Assembly (NCBI RefSeq): GCF_006402735.1
Contig: NZ_CP017174.1
Coordinates: forward strand, 6,800,001 to 6,864,000
Source of the DNA: Myxococcus xanthus
Lineage (GTDB): Bacteria > Myxococcota > Myxococcia > Myxococcales > Myxococcaceae
Direction of reading: 5' to 3'
Length of the DNA stretch: 64,000 nucleotides
Shown: piece after piece, positions 9,567 through 17,530 of the stretch
Position numbering within the stretch: position 1 is the first letter of the stretch
Layout of the letters: every line of letters begins with the position of its first letter
Program-made: the position numbers and the translations under genes
Notes under the pieces: model-generated
What the model saw: only the letters and a program-made list of their open reading frames with translations
Told to the model about the DNA's origin: nothing
The model's database searches: none

Positions 9567-10042
9567 AGGCCCACGGCAGCGCGCCGTTGTCCCCAGTGGG
9601 AGCGCGTCGTGTCCCCGCGTCGTGGGAAGAGTGAATTTCGTGGGTCTCCGGCGCTGGCTGAACGGTCCCCTGTTCCACGATCGACCTCCCCCGCTGGGTG
9701 GGCGGGTCCTTCAACGTGGCGGCACACCGCCGACGGCGCAACGCGCACAGGGTGACCAGACGCCCCTGCTCGCGGCCGCCTCCAGCCCGGGGATCGGGTG
9801 ACTGCCTCGCTCGGGCGTCCCCACCTTGAACTGACATCACGTGCAGAGCCCGACGCTGGGATTCGGTCCACCAGGAGCGCCTGTCGCTCCGCGCGCCCAG
9901 GACGCAATGCAGCGTGCGCCCTCCCACGAGGTCCAGAGCTTCAAGCCCCTCACCGGACCAACCGGCCCCCAGGGCCTCGGACATCGACAGGCATCGGTGG
10001 ACAGGTGCCCCGGCCATGCTTCTCTTGATCGCAGGGGGTGCC
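9567..10042. other. Non-coding stretch of 476 bases
   Basis: No frame on either strand shows a family motif or a sensible start. The last bases (CAGGGGGTGCC) provide the ribosome binding site of the gene at 10043. Confidence 0.3.
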
Positions 10043-10733
10043 ATGTCCTTCGAGGATCGTGTCGATGCGGGCCGGCGGCTCGCCCAGTTGCTGCGCGAGC
10101 GTGGCTACACGGGTGAAGGCACGCTCGTCCTGGCGTTGCCCCGCGGGGGTGTACCTGTGGCCTTTGAGGTGGCAACAGCACTGGGCGCACCGCTGGACGT
10201 CTGGGTGGTCCGCAAGGTCGGTGTGCCGGGCTACGAGGAACTGGGCCTCGGCGCGGTCGCGGAAGGCGGTGTCGCGTTCGTCAACCGGAGGCTGATGGCC
10301 GAGGTGGGCGTCACCGAGGCGGACCTGCAAGGCCTCGTCCGTCAGAAGAAGGATGAAGTGAAGGTCCGGGTGGCGCGCTTCCGCCAGGGCATCGGGGCGC
10401 CTCGAATCGAAGGCCAGCGCATCATCCTGGTGGACGACGGCATCGCGACGGGAGGTACCGTCCGAGCGGCCATCCAGGCGCTCCGCATGCACCGGCCCGG
10501 CAGCATCATCCTCGCGGTCCCCGTCGCGGCATCCCAGACGCTCGCAGAGCTCGCCCCCCCTGGCGGATGACGTGGTGTGCGTGCTTTCAACGCCGTCGCT
10601 GTATGCCATTGGCCAGTGGTACGCCGACTTCCAGCAGGTTCCAGATGAAGCGGTCGCGACGCTACTGACACAGGCCCGGCTCACCCTCGGTCACGACCGT
10701 CACGCGCCGCCCGGCGACACGGCCCACTCCTGA
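10043..10733 (+). CDS. Phosphoribosyltransferase-family protein with a one-base frameshift near the end
   Basis: The uninterrupted frame gives 175 residues and stops early at 10570. It contains the PRPP-binding loop ILVDDGIATGGTVRAA at about residues 132 to 147 and the N-terminal LALPRGGVPVAFEVA block of predicted phosphoribosyltransferases often found with erythromycin-esterase or dienelactone hydrolase genes. At 10554..10560 there is a run of seven C. With six C the frame continues as LADDVVCVLSTPSLYAIG, then WYADFQQVPDEAV, to a TGA at 10731..10733, giving 229 residues, the normal length for the family. The conserved continuation shows that the change is recent or a sequencing error. Start at ATG 10043 has a CAGGGGG ribosome binding site. 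Confidence 0.8.
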
Positions 10734-10935
10734 CCGGGCGCCCCGAAGCATCAGCGAGCAACCACCACCCGGGCCGCGATATCCCTGTCTCACAGGAGCC
10801 CACCGGGCGCAGTTCATCCCGGCCCTCCGAAAGAGCCGCCGTTCCGGCGCAGGGATGGCAGCTTGAGCCCTGCCGTGCATCACGCTCCATCCCCACCCTT
10901 CACAGGAGGCCACCAGGCCCGAGCAGGAGCGAGTG

Positions 10936-11112
10936 ATGCCCGTCTACGAGTTCTACTGCCGCAAGTGTAAGGAGCCCTTCACCGAAATCATGAGCGTCAA
11001 GGAGCACGATGAGCGAACGCCCAAGTGCCCACGCTGCCAGGAGACGAAGGAGGTGGAGAAGCGCATCTCCACCGTTCATACCGTGACCACCAAGAAGTGG
11101 CTGACGCTCTGA
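10936..11112 (+). CDS. FmdB-family small zinc-ribbon protein
   Basis: 58 residues, MPVYEFYCRKC at the start and PKCPRCQETK about 30 residues later, so two CXXC pairs as in the FmdB/CxxC_CXXC_SSSS putative regulatory family. The N-terminal pattern M-P-x-Y-E-(F/Y)-x-C is diagnostic. An AGGAGC lies five bases before the ATG. These proteins probably bind zinc; a regulatory role has been proposed for the founding member only. It lies between the phosphoribosyltransferase and the CapA gene, 52 bases upstream of the latter, and may be cotranscribed with it. Confidence 0.8.
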   Translation: MPVYEFYCRKCKEPFTEIMSVKEHDERTPKCPRCQETKEVEKRISTVHTVTTKKWLTL

Positions 11113-11164
11113 CGCTCTCCCGGGCTTGCTCCGCGCCGCACCTGTGGCGGAGGTCCGACTCACG

Positions 11165-12337
11165 ATGATTCCGGATACGCCGGACAGGGAGCGGAGCGCC
11201 AATGGCTCGACGCCTTCGGCCTCGGGGAAGGTGCTCACCCTCCTGCTATGCGGAGATGTGATGACGGGCCGGGGCATCGACCAGGTCCTGCCCCACCCTG
11301 CTCCGCCGGGCCTCCACGAGGACTACCTGAAGGATGCGCGGGACTACGTCCGGCTGGCAGAGGAACGCAATGGCCCCATCCGGACGCCCGTCGGCTTCGG
11401 TGAGCTCTGGGGTGACGCGCTCGACGAGATGGAGCGAGCCGCTCCGGATGTTCGAATCATCAACCTGGAGACGAGCGTCACCACAAGCGAGGCGTGGTGG
11501 CCAGACAAGGGCATCCATTATCGCATGCACCCGGAGAACGCGGCTTGCCTTACAGCAGCCCGGATCGATTGCTGCGCGCTGGCGAACAACCACGTGCTGG
11601 ACTGGGGCTATCCGGGGCTCCTCGAAACGCTGGCTACCCTCCGGCGCCTGGGCATCGCCACCGCGGGGCTCGGGGAGGACCAGGAGCGAGCACGGCGGCC
11701 GGCCATCCTGGATGTGACCGGGGGCCGGGTCGCCGTGTTTTCGTTCGGTGATAGCAGCAGCGGAATCCCACCCGTCTGGGCCGCGACGGAAGACCGGCCC
11801 GGCGTGGATCTGCTGCCAGCGCTGTCACCCACCGCAGTGCGGCAACTGGGCGAGCGCGTCGCGGCCGTCAAACGCCCGGGCGACATCGTCGTTGCCTCCA
11901 TTCACTGGGGCGGCAACTGGGGCTATGCAGTGCCGGACGCGCAGCGGGCCTTCGCGCGAGCGCTCATCGATGAGGCCGGCGTCGACATCATCCATGGCCA
12001 CTCGTCGCACCACCCCCGCGGCATCGAGGTCCACCGGGGCCACCTCATCCTCTACGGCTGCGGAGACTTCCTGAACGACTATGAGGGAATCTCTGGCCAC
12101 ACGGCCTTCCGTCCAGACCTGACGCTGCTGTACCTGGCGTCCATCGCCCCGGCCACCGGTCAGCTGACGGGCCTCCGCATGCTCCCGATGCAGCTGCGCC
12201 AACTCCGTCCCCATCATGCCTCACGACAGGACGCTGAGTGGCTGGGCGGCGTCCTGGACCGGCAGGGGCGGGACCTTGGGACCCGCACGCGGCTGGCATC
12301 AGACGGCAACGGTGCGCTCGTCCTTCAGTGGACGTGA
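11165..12337 (+). CDS. CapA-family (poly-gamma-glutamate capsule-type) metallophosphatase
   Basis: 390 residues from ATG 11165, which has GGAGG about 12 bases upstream; an in-frame TTG at 11126 is less likely. Family motifs appear in order: LLLCGDVMTGRGID near residue 30, RIINLETSVT near 100, ALANNHVLDWGYPGLLETL near 140, SIHWGGNWG near 250 and IIHGHSSHHPRGIEVHRG near 285. These Asp, Asn and His residues form the dinuclear metal site of the calcineurin-like CapA fold. No signal peptide or membrane segment is visible, so this is a soluble cytoplasmic member, not the membrane-bound capsule protein. The substrate is unknown. Confidence 0.87.
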   Translation: MIPDTPDRERSANGSTPSASGKVLTLLLCGDVMTGRGIDQVLPHPAPPGLHEDYLKDARDYVRLAEERNGPIRTPVGFGELWGDALDEMERAAPDVRIINLETSVTTSEAWWPDKGIHYRMHPENAACLTAARIDCCALANNHVLDWGYPGLLETLATLRRLGIATAGLGEDQERARRPAILDVTGGRVAVFSFGDSSSGIPPVWAATEDRPGVDLLPALSPTAVRQLGERVAAVKRPGDIVVASIHWGGNWGYAVPDAQRAFARALIDEAGVDIIHGHSSHHPRGIEVHRGHLILYGCGDFLNDYEGISGHTAFRPDLTLLYLASIAPATGQLTGLRMLPMQLRQLRPHHASRQDAEWLGGVLDRQGRDLGTRTRLASDGNGALVLQWT

Positions 12338-12363
12338 GCCTCCCAGACAAGCGACGAGCGGCC

Positions 12364-12510
12364 TCAGGGCCCCTGGTTCCCCCACAGGTCGTCCAAGGAG
12401 ACGAGCCCTACCCTTCGCCCCCGTTCATCCACGATGGGCAGCCGGCGCACGCCATGCTGCCGGATGGTGAACTTGGACGCGGTGAGCGCACGCCTCCGGT
12501 CCAATGCAAC
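12364..12510 (-). pseudogene. C-terminal piece of a CBS-domain protein
   Basis: Directly after the rtcB stop, the minus strand reads ALTASKFTIRQHGVRRLPIV then DERGRRVGLVSLDDL and a stop at 12364..12366. This is the second half of a CBS domain (the VRRLPVVD...GLVSLDDL signature), a module that binds adenosyl ligands. Only about 48 residues remain, without a start codon, so it is a remnant left between capA and rtcB. Confidence 0.7.
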
Positions 12511-12517
12511 CCGGCGC

Positions 12518-13981
12518 TCAGCCTTTCAACACCGCGAGCGGTACCAGCCGCGCCACCTTCCGCGCGATGCCAGCCGCCTCGACCACGTCCACCACCCGAT
12601 CCACGTCCTTGTAGGCCAGGGGCGCTTCCTCCGCGAGCTCCGCATTGGAGGGACACTCCACTGCGATGCCCTGACGATTCAGCGCCGCGCGCAGCTCACT
12701 TCCCACCACCTGGCGTTTGGAAGCGGCCCGGCTCAGCCGCCGTCCCGCCCCATGGCAGGCGCTGCTGAGTGAGATGGCCTCGGCAGCCTCCTTCCCCACC
12801 AGCACGAACGACGCCGTGCCCATGCTTCCGGGGATGAACACGGGCTGGCCGACCTGATGGTAGGCTGCGGGCAGCTCGGGGTGCCCTGGACCGAAGGCCC
12901 GCGTCGCGCCCTTGCGGTGTACACAGAGGCGCTGGCCTCCATGCGGCTCCAACTTCGCGATGTTGTGGGCAACGTCATAGACGATGCGAGGCCACGCAGC
13001 GGAACGGTCTCCGAACCACCGGCGGAACACCTCGCGCACCCGGTGGGTGAGCACCTGCCGGTTGGCCCAGGCGAAGTTGGCCGCGGCGCACATGGCCGCG
13101 AAGTAGTCCTGCCCCTCCGCCGACGACAGCGGCGCATAGGCGAGTTGACGGTCCACGAGCCGGATGCCCTCGCGGACCAGGGCGCGGTCCATGGTGCGCA
13201 CCGCATCCGTGCAGACCTGGTGCCCCAGTCCGCGCGAGCCCGTATGGATGAGCACGGTGAGCTGGCCCTCGAACAGCCCGAGCGCCGAGGCCGCCTCCGA
13301 GTCGAGGACGCGCTCCACCCGCTGCACTTCCAGGAAGTGGTTGCCGCCACCGAGCGTGCCAAGCTGGTCATGCCCCCGCTCCTGGGCCCGGACAGAGACC
13401 TTGGCTGTGTCGGCGCCATCGAGGCAGCCTCTGGCCTCCAGGTAGTCGACGTCCTCCGGTGTTCCCAGTCCTAGCACGTCCACCAGATAGGGGACGCCCT
13501 CCGTGAGGACTCGGTCCATCTGCTCGGGAGCCAACGACAGGCGGCCATGCCGGCCGAAGCCTGTGGGAATGCTCCGAGCGAGGTCGTGAGCCACCTCCGG
13601 CAGGACCTCCTTCACGTCCTCGTGCCGAAGCCCGGTCGCCAGCAATCTCACGCCGCAGTTGATATCGAACCCGATGCCGCCCGGCGAGATGACGCCATCC
13701 GGCAACGCTGTACCCGCTACGCCGCCCACGGGGAAGCCATAGCCCTCGTGCATGTCCGGCATTCCGATGGCGAAGCCCTGGATGCCCGGCAGTGTGGTGA
13801 CATTGACGAGCTGAGGCACGCTCCGGTCCTGGACCATCTGATGGAGCAACTCCGAGTCCGCGACGATGCGGGCCGGTACCCGCATGTCCTCTCGGAAGCC
13901 CTGGCCCAGTTCATACAGGGCGGGCCCTATCTGCCGGATGAGCGGCTCGAGCTGCTGCGGGACCTCGGGAAGTGTCTCCAT
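12518..13981 (-). CDS. rtcB: RtcB family RNA-splicing ligase
   Basis: 487 residues, the usual length. RtcB joins a 2',3'-cyclic phosphate or 3'-phosphate RNA end to a 5'-OH end using GTP and manganese. Signatures seen: GIQGFAIGMPDMHEGYGFPV near residue 67, GGIGFDINCGVRLL with the metal-binding Asp/Cys near 105, LGGGNHFLEVQ near 215, VLIHTGSRGLGHQV near 250, VYDVAHNIAK near 340, and SACHGAGRRLSR near 415, whose His is the guanylylated residue in the family. The start ATG at 13981 lies 25 bases after the end of the archease-like frame, so the two are probably one transcript. No RtcR or sigma-54 site was seen nearby. Confidence 0.93.
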   Translation of the reverse strand: METLPEVPQQLEPLIRQIGPALYELGQGFREDMRVPARIVADSELLHQMVQDRSVPQLVNVTTLPGIQGFAIGMPDMHEGYGFPVGGVAGTALPDGVISPGGIGFDINCGVRLLATGLRHEDVKEVLPEVAHDLARSIPTGFGRHGRLSLAPEQMDRVLTEGVPYLVDVLGLGTPEDVDYLEARGCLDGADTAKVSVRAQERGHDQLGTLGGGNHFLEVQRVERVLDSEAASALGLFEGQLTVLIHTGSRGLGHQVCTDAVRTMDRALVREGIRLVDRQLAYAPLSSAEGQDYFAAMCAAANFAWANRQVLTHRVREVFRRWFGDRSAAWPRIVYDVAHNIAKLEPHGGQRLCVHRKGATRAFGPGHPELPAAYHQVGQPVFIPGSMGTASFVLVGKEAAEAISLSSACHGAGRRLSRAASKRQVVGSELRAALNRQGIAVECPSNAELAEEAPLAYKDVDRVVDVVEAAGIARKVARLVPLAVLKG

Positions 13982-14005
13982 GCTTGCCTCATGACAGGGG
14001 GGGTC

Positions 14006-14319
14006 TCAGACATCGAGGACGACCGTGGCCGTGAAGCCGTCGTCGTGCTCGTGCAACTCCAGGCCATGGAATGTGGCGGCCTTCACAGCGGTCTTGAGCA
14101 CGGGAGGCGAGACGCCGCGAATATGGGCGCGCAGCGACCGCTCTTGGAGCGCGTCCACCACGAGGTCCGTGTAGACGCGCTTCGTCAGGTCCGAGCGGGC
14201 GATGAGCTCATTGAGCCAGTCGACAAGCAGGGCCTCGGTGTCCGCCGCCGCGAGCGCATACCCGGCCTCCTCGAAGAGTTCCGGGAGTCCCGTGCCTGAG
14301 ATGCGGAGTTGACTCCATG
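14006..14319 (-). pseudogene. Archease-like protein, damaged (frameshift and missing segments)
   Basis: The C-terminal half is convincing archease: ALLVDWLNELIARSD, then KTAVKAATFHGLEL and TATVVLDV at the end, the metal-binding and partner-facing parts of the RtcB activator. The front is not intact. A perfect AAGGAGG stands before an ATG at 14319, but that ATG is one base out of phase with the archease frame (QLRISGTGLPELFEEAG). The normal DHTADIG motif is absent, and the 30 to 35 residues usually found between the ELFEEAG helix and the LLVDWLNEL block are missing. The next in-frame ATG (14371) has no ribosome binding site. It may be non-functional or a shortened variant. Confidence 0.6.
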
Positions 14320-14381
14320 ACCGCCTCCTTCCCGCGCCCGAAGTGGAGATGCCCCCATCCGACGACAACATCGTTGACAGC

Positions 14382-15833
14382 TCACGAAGGCGACGGTGGA
14401 GAAGCGTCCTGCTCCTCTGTCCCCATGGAGCGCGTTGCTTGTTCGAACTCGACCTCCGACGGCGGGCCTGTCCGCACCGGAAGCTCCAGCCGCCGCCATG
14501 CCGACATGCCGCCCAGCACGTTCGAGACCTGCTGGAAGCCGTTGCGGAGCAGGATGCTCGTGGCAAGTCCGGAGCGGTGGCCCGTGCTGCACACCACCGC
14601 GACCGGATGGTCCTCGCGCAGTCCCAGCTCGGAGAGGCACTCCTCCAGCTCTGTCACATACGCATGTCGTGCGCTCAGGATGTGGCCACGCTCGAACTCC
14701 GAGCGCTCGCGCACGTCGAGCACCTGGAAGCCCTCCCACTGGGAAAAGAGCGCCTCGGGCGTCAGCGTGCCGCTGCTCTCGATAGGCAGCCCCGCGTTGC
14801 GCCATGCCCCGAATCCCCCCGTGAGGATACCCTCCACCTGGTCGAGGCCGATGCGGGCCAGGGCCAGCACGGCCTCCTTCGAGTCCGCGTGCGCAGGCAG
14901 GACGAGGAACAGCGGCGTGCCCGGCTGTACCATCTGTCCACTGAACACGGACAACCCCTGCATCCAGACATTCAGCGAGCCCGGGATGTGCCCCCCAGCG
15001 AAGGACTCGGGCTCACGCACGTCCAGGACAAGGCCACTGTGACTTGCCCACTGAAAGCGTTTCGGCTCCAGGAAGGGGATGGCGGATGAACCCGCGGAGA
15101 GTGGCACGCCACCGCGTATGTTCACCTCCTCCATGCGCGAGAAATACGAAGGCCGGTGAAGCCGCTCCTGCACCTTGCGCTGGATGAAGTCGCTCCGGCT
15201 GGAGGTGAACACGGGGTTGTGCAGGCGCTCGAAGCCCAGTGTCGTCAACTCCCTGTCCGCGATGCCGCTGCCACACACCGAGCCTGCTCCGTGGGCCGGG
15301 AAGACCAGTGTCTGGTCGCCCAGGGGTAGGACCTTCTGATGGAGCGAATCAAAGAGGAGCGCGGCATTCTCGTAGACCCGCTCTGGCGCAGCCAGGTCCG
15401 TGCGCCCTGTCTCTCCAGCAAAGAGTGCGTCGCCCGTGAAGACGCCCCAAGCCTGGGCATGGTGGGGATCCAGGTAGACGGCCCAGCTCATGCTCTCTGG
15501 AGTGTGGCCCGGCGTATGAAGCGCCACCAGCGTCAAGGCCCCCAGGTGTAGCCGCTCTCGCTCGCCCATCCGCACGTCGGCATGGCCGGTGATGGGGTGC
15601 CGGCCAGCCACCACCTGCGCGCCTGCAAGGCGGGCAAGCGCGGAAGTGCCCTCAACGAAGTCTTCCTGGCGGTGCGTCTGGAGCACGTAGCGCAGCCGCA
15701 GCTCCTGCCGCCGCAACACGTCCAGGTAGACGTCGACATCACGCCGGGGGTCGACGACGAGCGCCTCGCCGTCACTGCCCAGGATGTAGGTGATTTGGGC
15801 AAGGCCCTCGGTCTTGATGGCCTGGAAGTACAT
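14382..15833 (-). CDS. Metallo-beta-lactamase fold / double rhodanese protein (persulfide dioxygenase-like)
   Basis: 483 residues; ATG 15833 is preceded by GGAGGAGG at ideal distance, better than an ATG 18 codons upstream. Residues 1 to about 235 are a metallo-beta-lactamase domain of the ETHE1/CstB kind: HTPGHTPESM, GDALFAGETGRTD and FPAHGAGSVCG supply metal ligands. The first ligand motif reads THRQEDF where relatives have T-H-x-H-x-D, so the second His is Gln. Two rhodanese domains follow (LDVREPESFAGGHIPGSLN; LDVRERSEFERGHI). Only the second keeps a Cys loop (CSTGHRS); the first has PAHADSKEA at that place and is probably inactive. The family oxidises glutathione persulfide or handles sulfane sulfur. 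The gene leads an archease-rtcB group. Confidence 0.85.
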   Translation of the reverse strand: MYFQAIKTEGLAQITYILGSDGEALVVDPRRDVDVYLDVLRRQELRLRYVLQTHRQEDFVEGTSALARLAGAQVVAGRHPITGHADVRMGERERLHLGALTLVALHTPGHTPESMSWAVYLDPHHAQAWGVFTGDALFAGETGRTDLAAPERVYENAALLFDSLHQKVLPLGDQTLVFPAHGAGSVCGSGIADRELTTLGFERLHNPVFTSSRSDFIQRKVQERLHRPSYFSRMEEVNIRGGVPLSAGSSAIPFLEPKRFQWASHSGLVLDVREPESFAGGHIPGSLNVWMQGLSVFSGQMVQPGTPLFLVLPAHADSKEAVLALARIGLDQVEGILTGGFGAWRNAGLPIESSGTLTPEALFSQWEGFQVLDVRERSEFERGHILSARHAYVTELEECLSELGLREDHPVAVVCSTGHRSGLATSILLRNGFQQVSNVLGGMSAWRRLELPVRTGPPSEVEFEQATRSMGTEEQDASPPSPS

Positions 15834-16342
15834 GGCTCCTCCTCCGCTGAAGGTGGTCGCCATGACTGGAAAGAGCATCACGGGCACGATGCGTTGCCGC
15901 CTGCACGGCCCGCCGGGAGTCCGGCCAGGAGCGGAGCATCCTTCCCCTCTTCTGAGTTGCTACCGCACGCCTGCCTGAGTGAATGGCGTCCGTGGAATTT
16001 CCATCTCGCCTTCGCAACGCCGCGTGGAGGGCACCGCTGCTTTTCCTGGCAGGTCTCTCTCCATTCTCAGTGCTCGATCATCGGCGCGCTGGTGCCCGAG
16101 GACATACCAGGGCTGCCCTGGTACGCGGACGTGGCGCGTGCGCTCGCCGTCTTCGACTGGAGGGGCGAGCGCGTTCAGACGATCAGGGCACCAGCTCGGC
16201 CGTGAGCGTGAGTGGAGTCACCGAGTGGGGGTGGGGCCGCACCCTGCCATCGTGGATGCAAGTGATTCGAGAGTCTCTGGGGCTCGAAAGGGGGGCGGCC
16301 CCCGCGGCAGGGACCGTCACCTGGAATGCCGGCGTGCCAGCG
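15834..16342. other. Non-coding stretch between the rhodanese gene and protein S
   Basis: No complete gene. One frame at about 16074..16205 reads VPEDIPGLPWYADVARALAV, then FDWRGERVQTI, which looks like a fragment of real coding sequence but matches nothing I recognise. The remainder is unassigned. Confidence 0.3.
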
Positions 16343-16864
16343 TCAGGAGATTCTGATGCTGGAGGTGTTGTTGTTCATCGCGCCCAGGGTCGGGGCGTCG
16401 GAATTCACGGGCAGCGTGTCGCCGGAGAAGTTGTCGTTCTTGAATAGGACGACCGCCAGGCCCTGCGGCTTCACCGAGCTGATGGTGTTGTTGTCGATGC
16501 CGTACCGCTCCAGCTCGGCCTGGGTGTACTGGCCAGGAGGCAGGTCCACCTCCTTGCCATCGAACTGCTCTTTGTAGAAGAACCTGGCCCTGGGCTGCAC
16601 GGGCACGGATATGACCCTGATGCTGGAGACGTTGTTGTTCAGCGGGCCCAGCTCCTCGGCATTGGCCACCACTTCGATCTGGTCGCCGGTGAAACCATCG
16701 TTCTTGAAGAGGACAGCCTTCACGCCAGGCGGCACCTTCACCGAGCTGATGGTGTTGTTCTCGATGCCCAGCGCCTCCAGCTGGGCCCGGGTGTAGTTGC
16801 CAGGCGGCAGATCGACCTGTGCACCACCGAAGTCTTCGTTGGTAAAAACGGTAATGTTTGCCAT
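16343..16864 (-). CDS. tps: Development-specific spore coat protein S (beta-gamma crystallin)
   Basis: 173 residues, with an AAGGAGGAG ribosome binding site before the ATG. Two homologous halves each hold two Greek-key motifs (NEDFGGAQVDLPPGNYTRAQ and YKEQFDGKEVDLPPGQYTQA; NNTISSVKVPPGV and NNTISSVKPQG; the repeated FKND). In Myxococcus xanthus protein S binds calcium and assembles as a coat on spores during fruiting-body development; it is exported without a classical signal peptide, and none is seen here. From memory the second half is the same as M. xanthus Tps and the first half differs at a few positions. A tandem paralogue (ops) known in M. xanthus is not adjacent here. A mini-IS66 element sits 100 bases upstream of the start, within the likely promoter zone. 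Confidence 0.96.
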   Translation of the reverse strand: MANITVFTNEDFGGAQVDLPPGNYTRAQLEALGIENNTISSVKVPPGVKAVLFKNDGFTGDQIEVVANAEELGPLNNNVSSIRVISVPVQPRARFFYKEQFDGKEVDLPPGQYTQAELERYGIDNNTISSVKPQGLAVVLFKNDNFSGDTLPVNSDAPTLGAMNNNTSSIRIS

Positions 16865-16956
16865 TGCAGTTCTCCTCCTTTGAGCGGTCCCGGCCCATTC
16901 GTTGCCAGAAGCCGCCGGAAGCATTGGGCACCGCGCTCCGGAAAAGCAATCCGTCC

Positions 16957-16964
16957 ACAGTACC
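16957..16964. repeat. Left target-site duplication of the mini-IS66 element
   Basis: ACAGTACC here is repeated exactly at 17502..17509, immediately outside the two terminal repeats. Eight base pairs is the duplication length typical of IS66-family insertion. Confidence 0.85.
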
Positions 16965-17033
16965 GTATCCGTCCGGCCAAGAACGTGCTGAGAGGCATTG
17001 AGTGAGGAGTCGGCGCCGAGGACCCTGGCGGGA

Positions 17034-17282
17034 ATGTCAAAGCCGGTGGAGAAGCAGGAGTGGTTCCGGGTCGCTGAAGCCTTCGAGGCGAGCGGACTGA
17101 CGCAGAAGGAGTTTTCCCAGCATCGAGGCGTGCGGTTGAGCACGTTGCAGTCGTGGGTGTACCGGCGCCGACGACAGCAAGGCGAGAATGGCAAAGCGGT
17201 TCGCCTGCTGCCGGTGGAGGTGGCGACGACACCAGCGGCGGCAGAAGCACCGGGAGAGAGCCTCCCGGAAGGCGGAGGAGGC
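17034..17282 (+). pseudogene. IS66 accessory gene tnpA, truncated
   Basis: From ATG 17034 the frame reads WFRVAEAFEASGLTQKEFSQ, then HRGVRLSTLQSWVYRRRR, the helix-turn-helix-like N-terminal signature of IS66 TnpA (OrfA). After about 80 residues (LLPVEVATTP, then a Pro/Glu linker) the frame runs into unrelated Ser/Pro-rich sequence because of the internal deletion. Confidence 0.75.
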
Positions 17283-17296
17283 ACCCGCACGGGAGA

Positions 17297-17425
17297 TTCG
17301 TCGCCGACGTCCTGCTGCGCGTGCAGACACATCCCAACTCACGCATCGGCGAGCTGCTGCCCCACGAGTGGAAACGGCGAAGCGTCGCCGACCCGCCCGA
17401 CTCACCCCTCCAGCCCAGCCTCTGA
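17297..17425 (+). pseudogene. IS66 transposase tnpC, C-terminal remnant
   Basis: In a different frame from tnpA, about 42 residues read RFVADVLLRVQTHPNSRIGE then LLPHEWKRR. The block DVLLRVQTHP..RI.ELLPH.W is the typical C-terminal end of IS66 transposases. No catalytic residues remain. Confidence 0.75.
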
Positions 17426-17501
17426 ATCCTCGCGGCGTGCGTCGACCACGGTCCTCGTCCGTCGGCAACCGCTCACGTCACGTCATTGCCCGGACGGTTA
17501 C

Positions 17502-17509
17502 ACAGTACC
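17502..17509. repeat. Right target-site duplication of the mini-IS66 element
   Basis: Exact second copy of ACAGTACC, next to the right terminal repeat; see the left copy at 16957..16964. Confidence 0.85.
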
Positions 17510-17530
17510 GCGCGGGCGGGCCTGGGAGCG

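Larger units (their letters stand above)
16965..17501. mobile_element. Internally deleted IS66-family element (537 bp)
   Basis: Terminal inverted repeats of 23 bp at 16965..16987 and 17479..17501 match at 19 positions, share CCGTCCGG near the ends and ACGTG at the inner ends, and are bounded by the 8-bp duplication ACAGTACC. Inside are the front of the accessory protein TnpA and the last residues of the transposase TnpC; everything between is lost, so the element cannot move by itself but might be mobilised by a complete relative. It inserted between the protein S gene and the DUF4261-type gene. Full-length IS66 elements are about 2.5 kb, so about 2 kb are missing. Confidence 0.85.

Noticed and set aside
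11126-11164. Longer start for the CapA-like protein
   Set aside because: TTG start with no ribosome binding site; ATG 11165 has GGAGG upstream.
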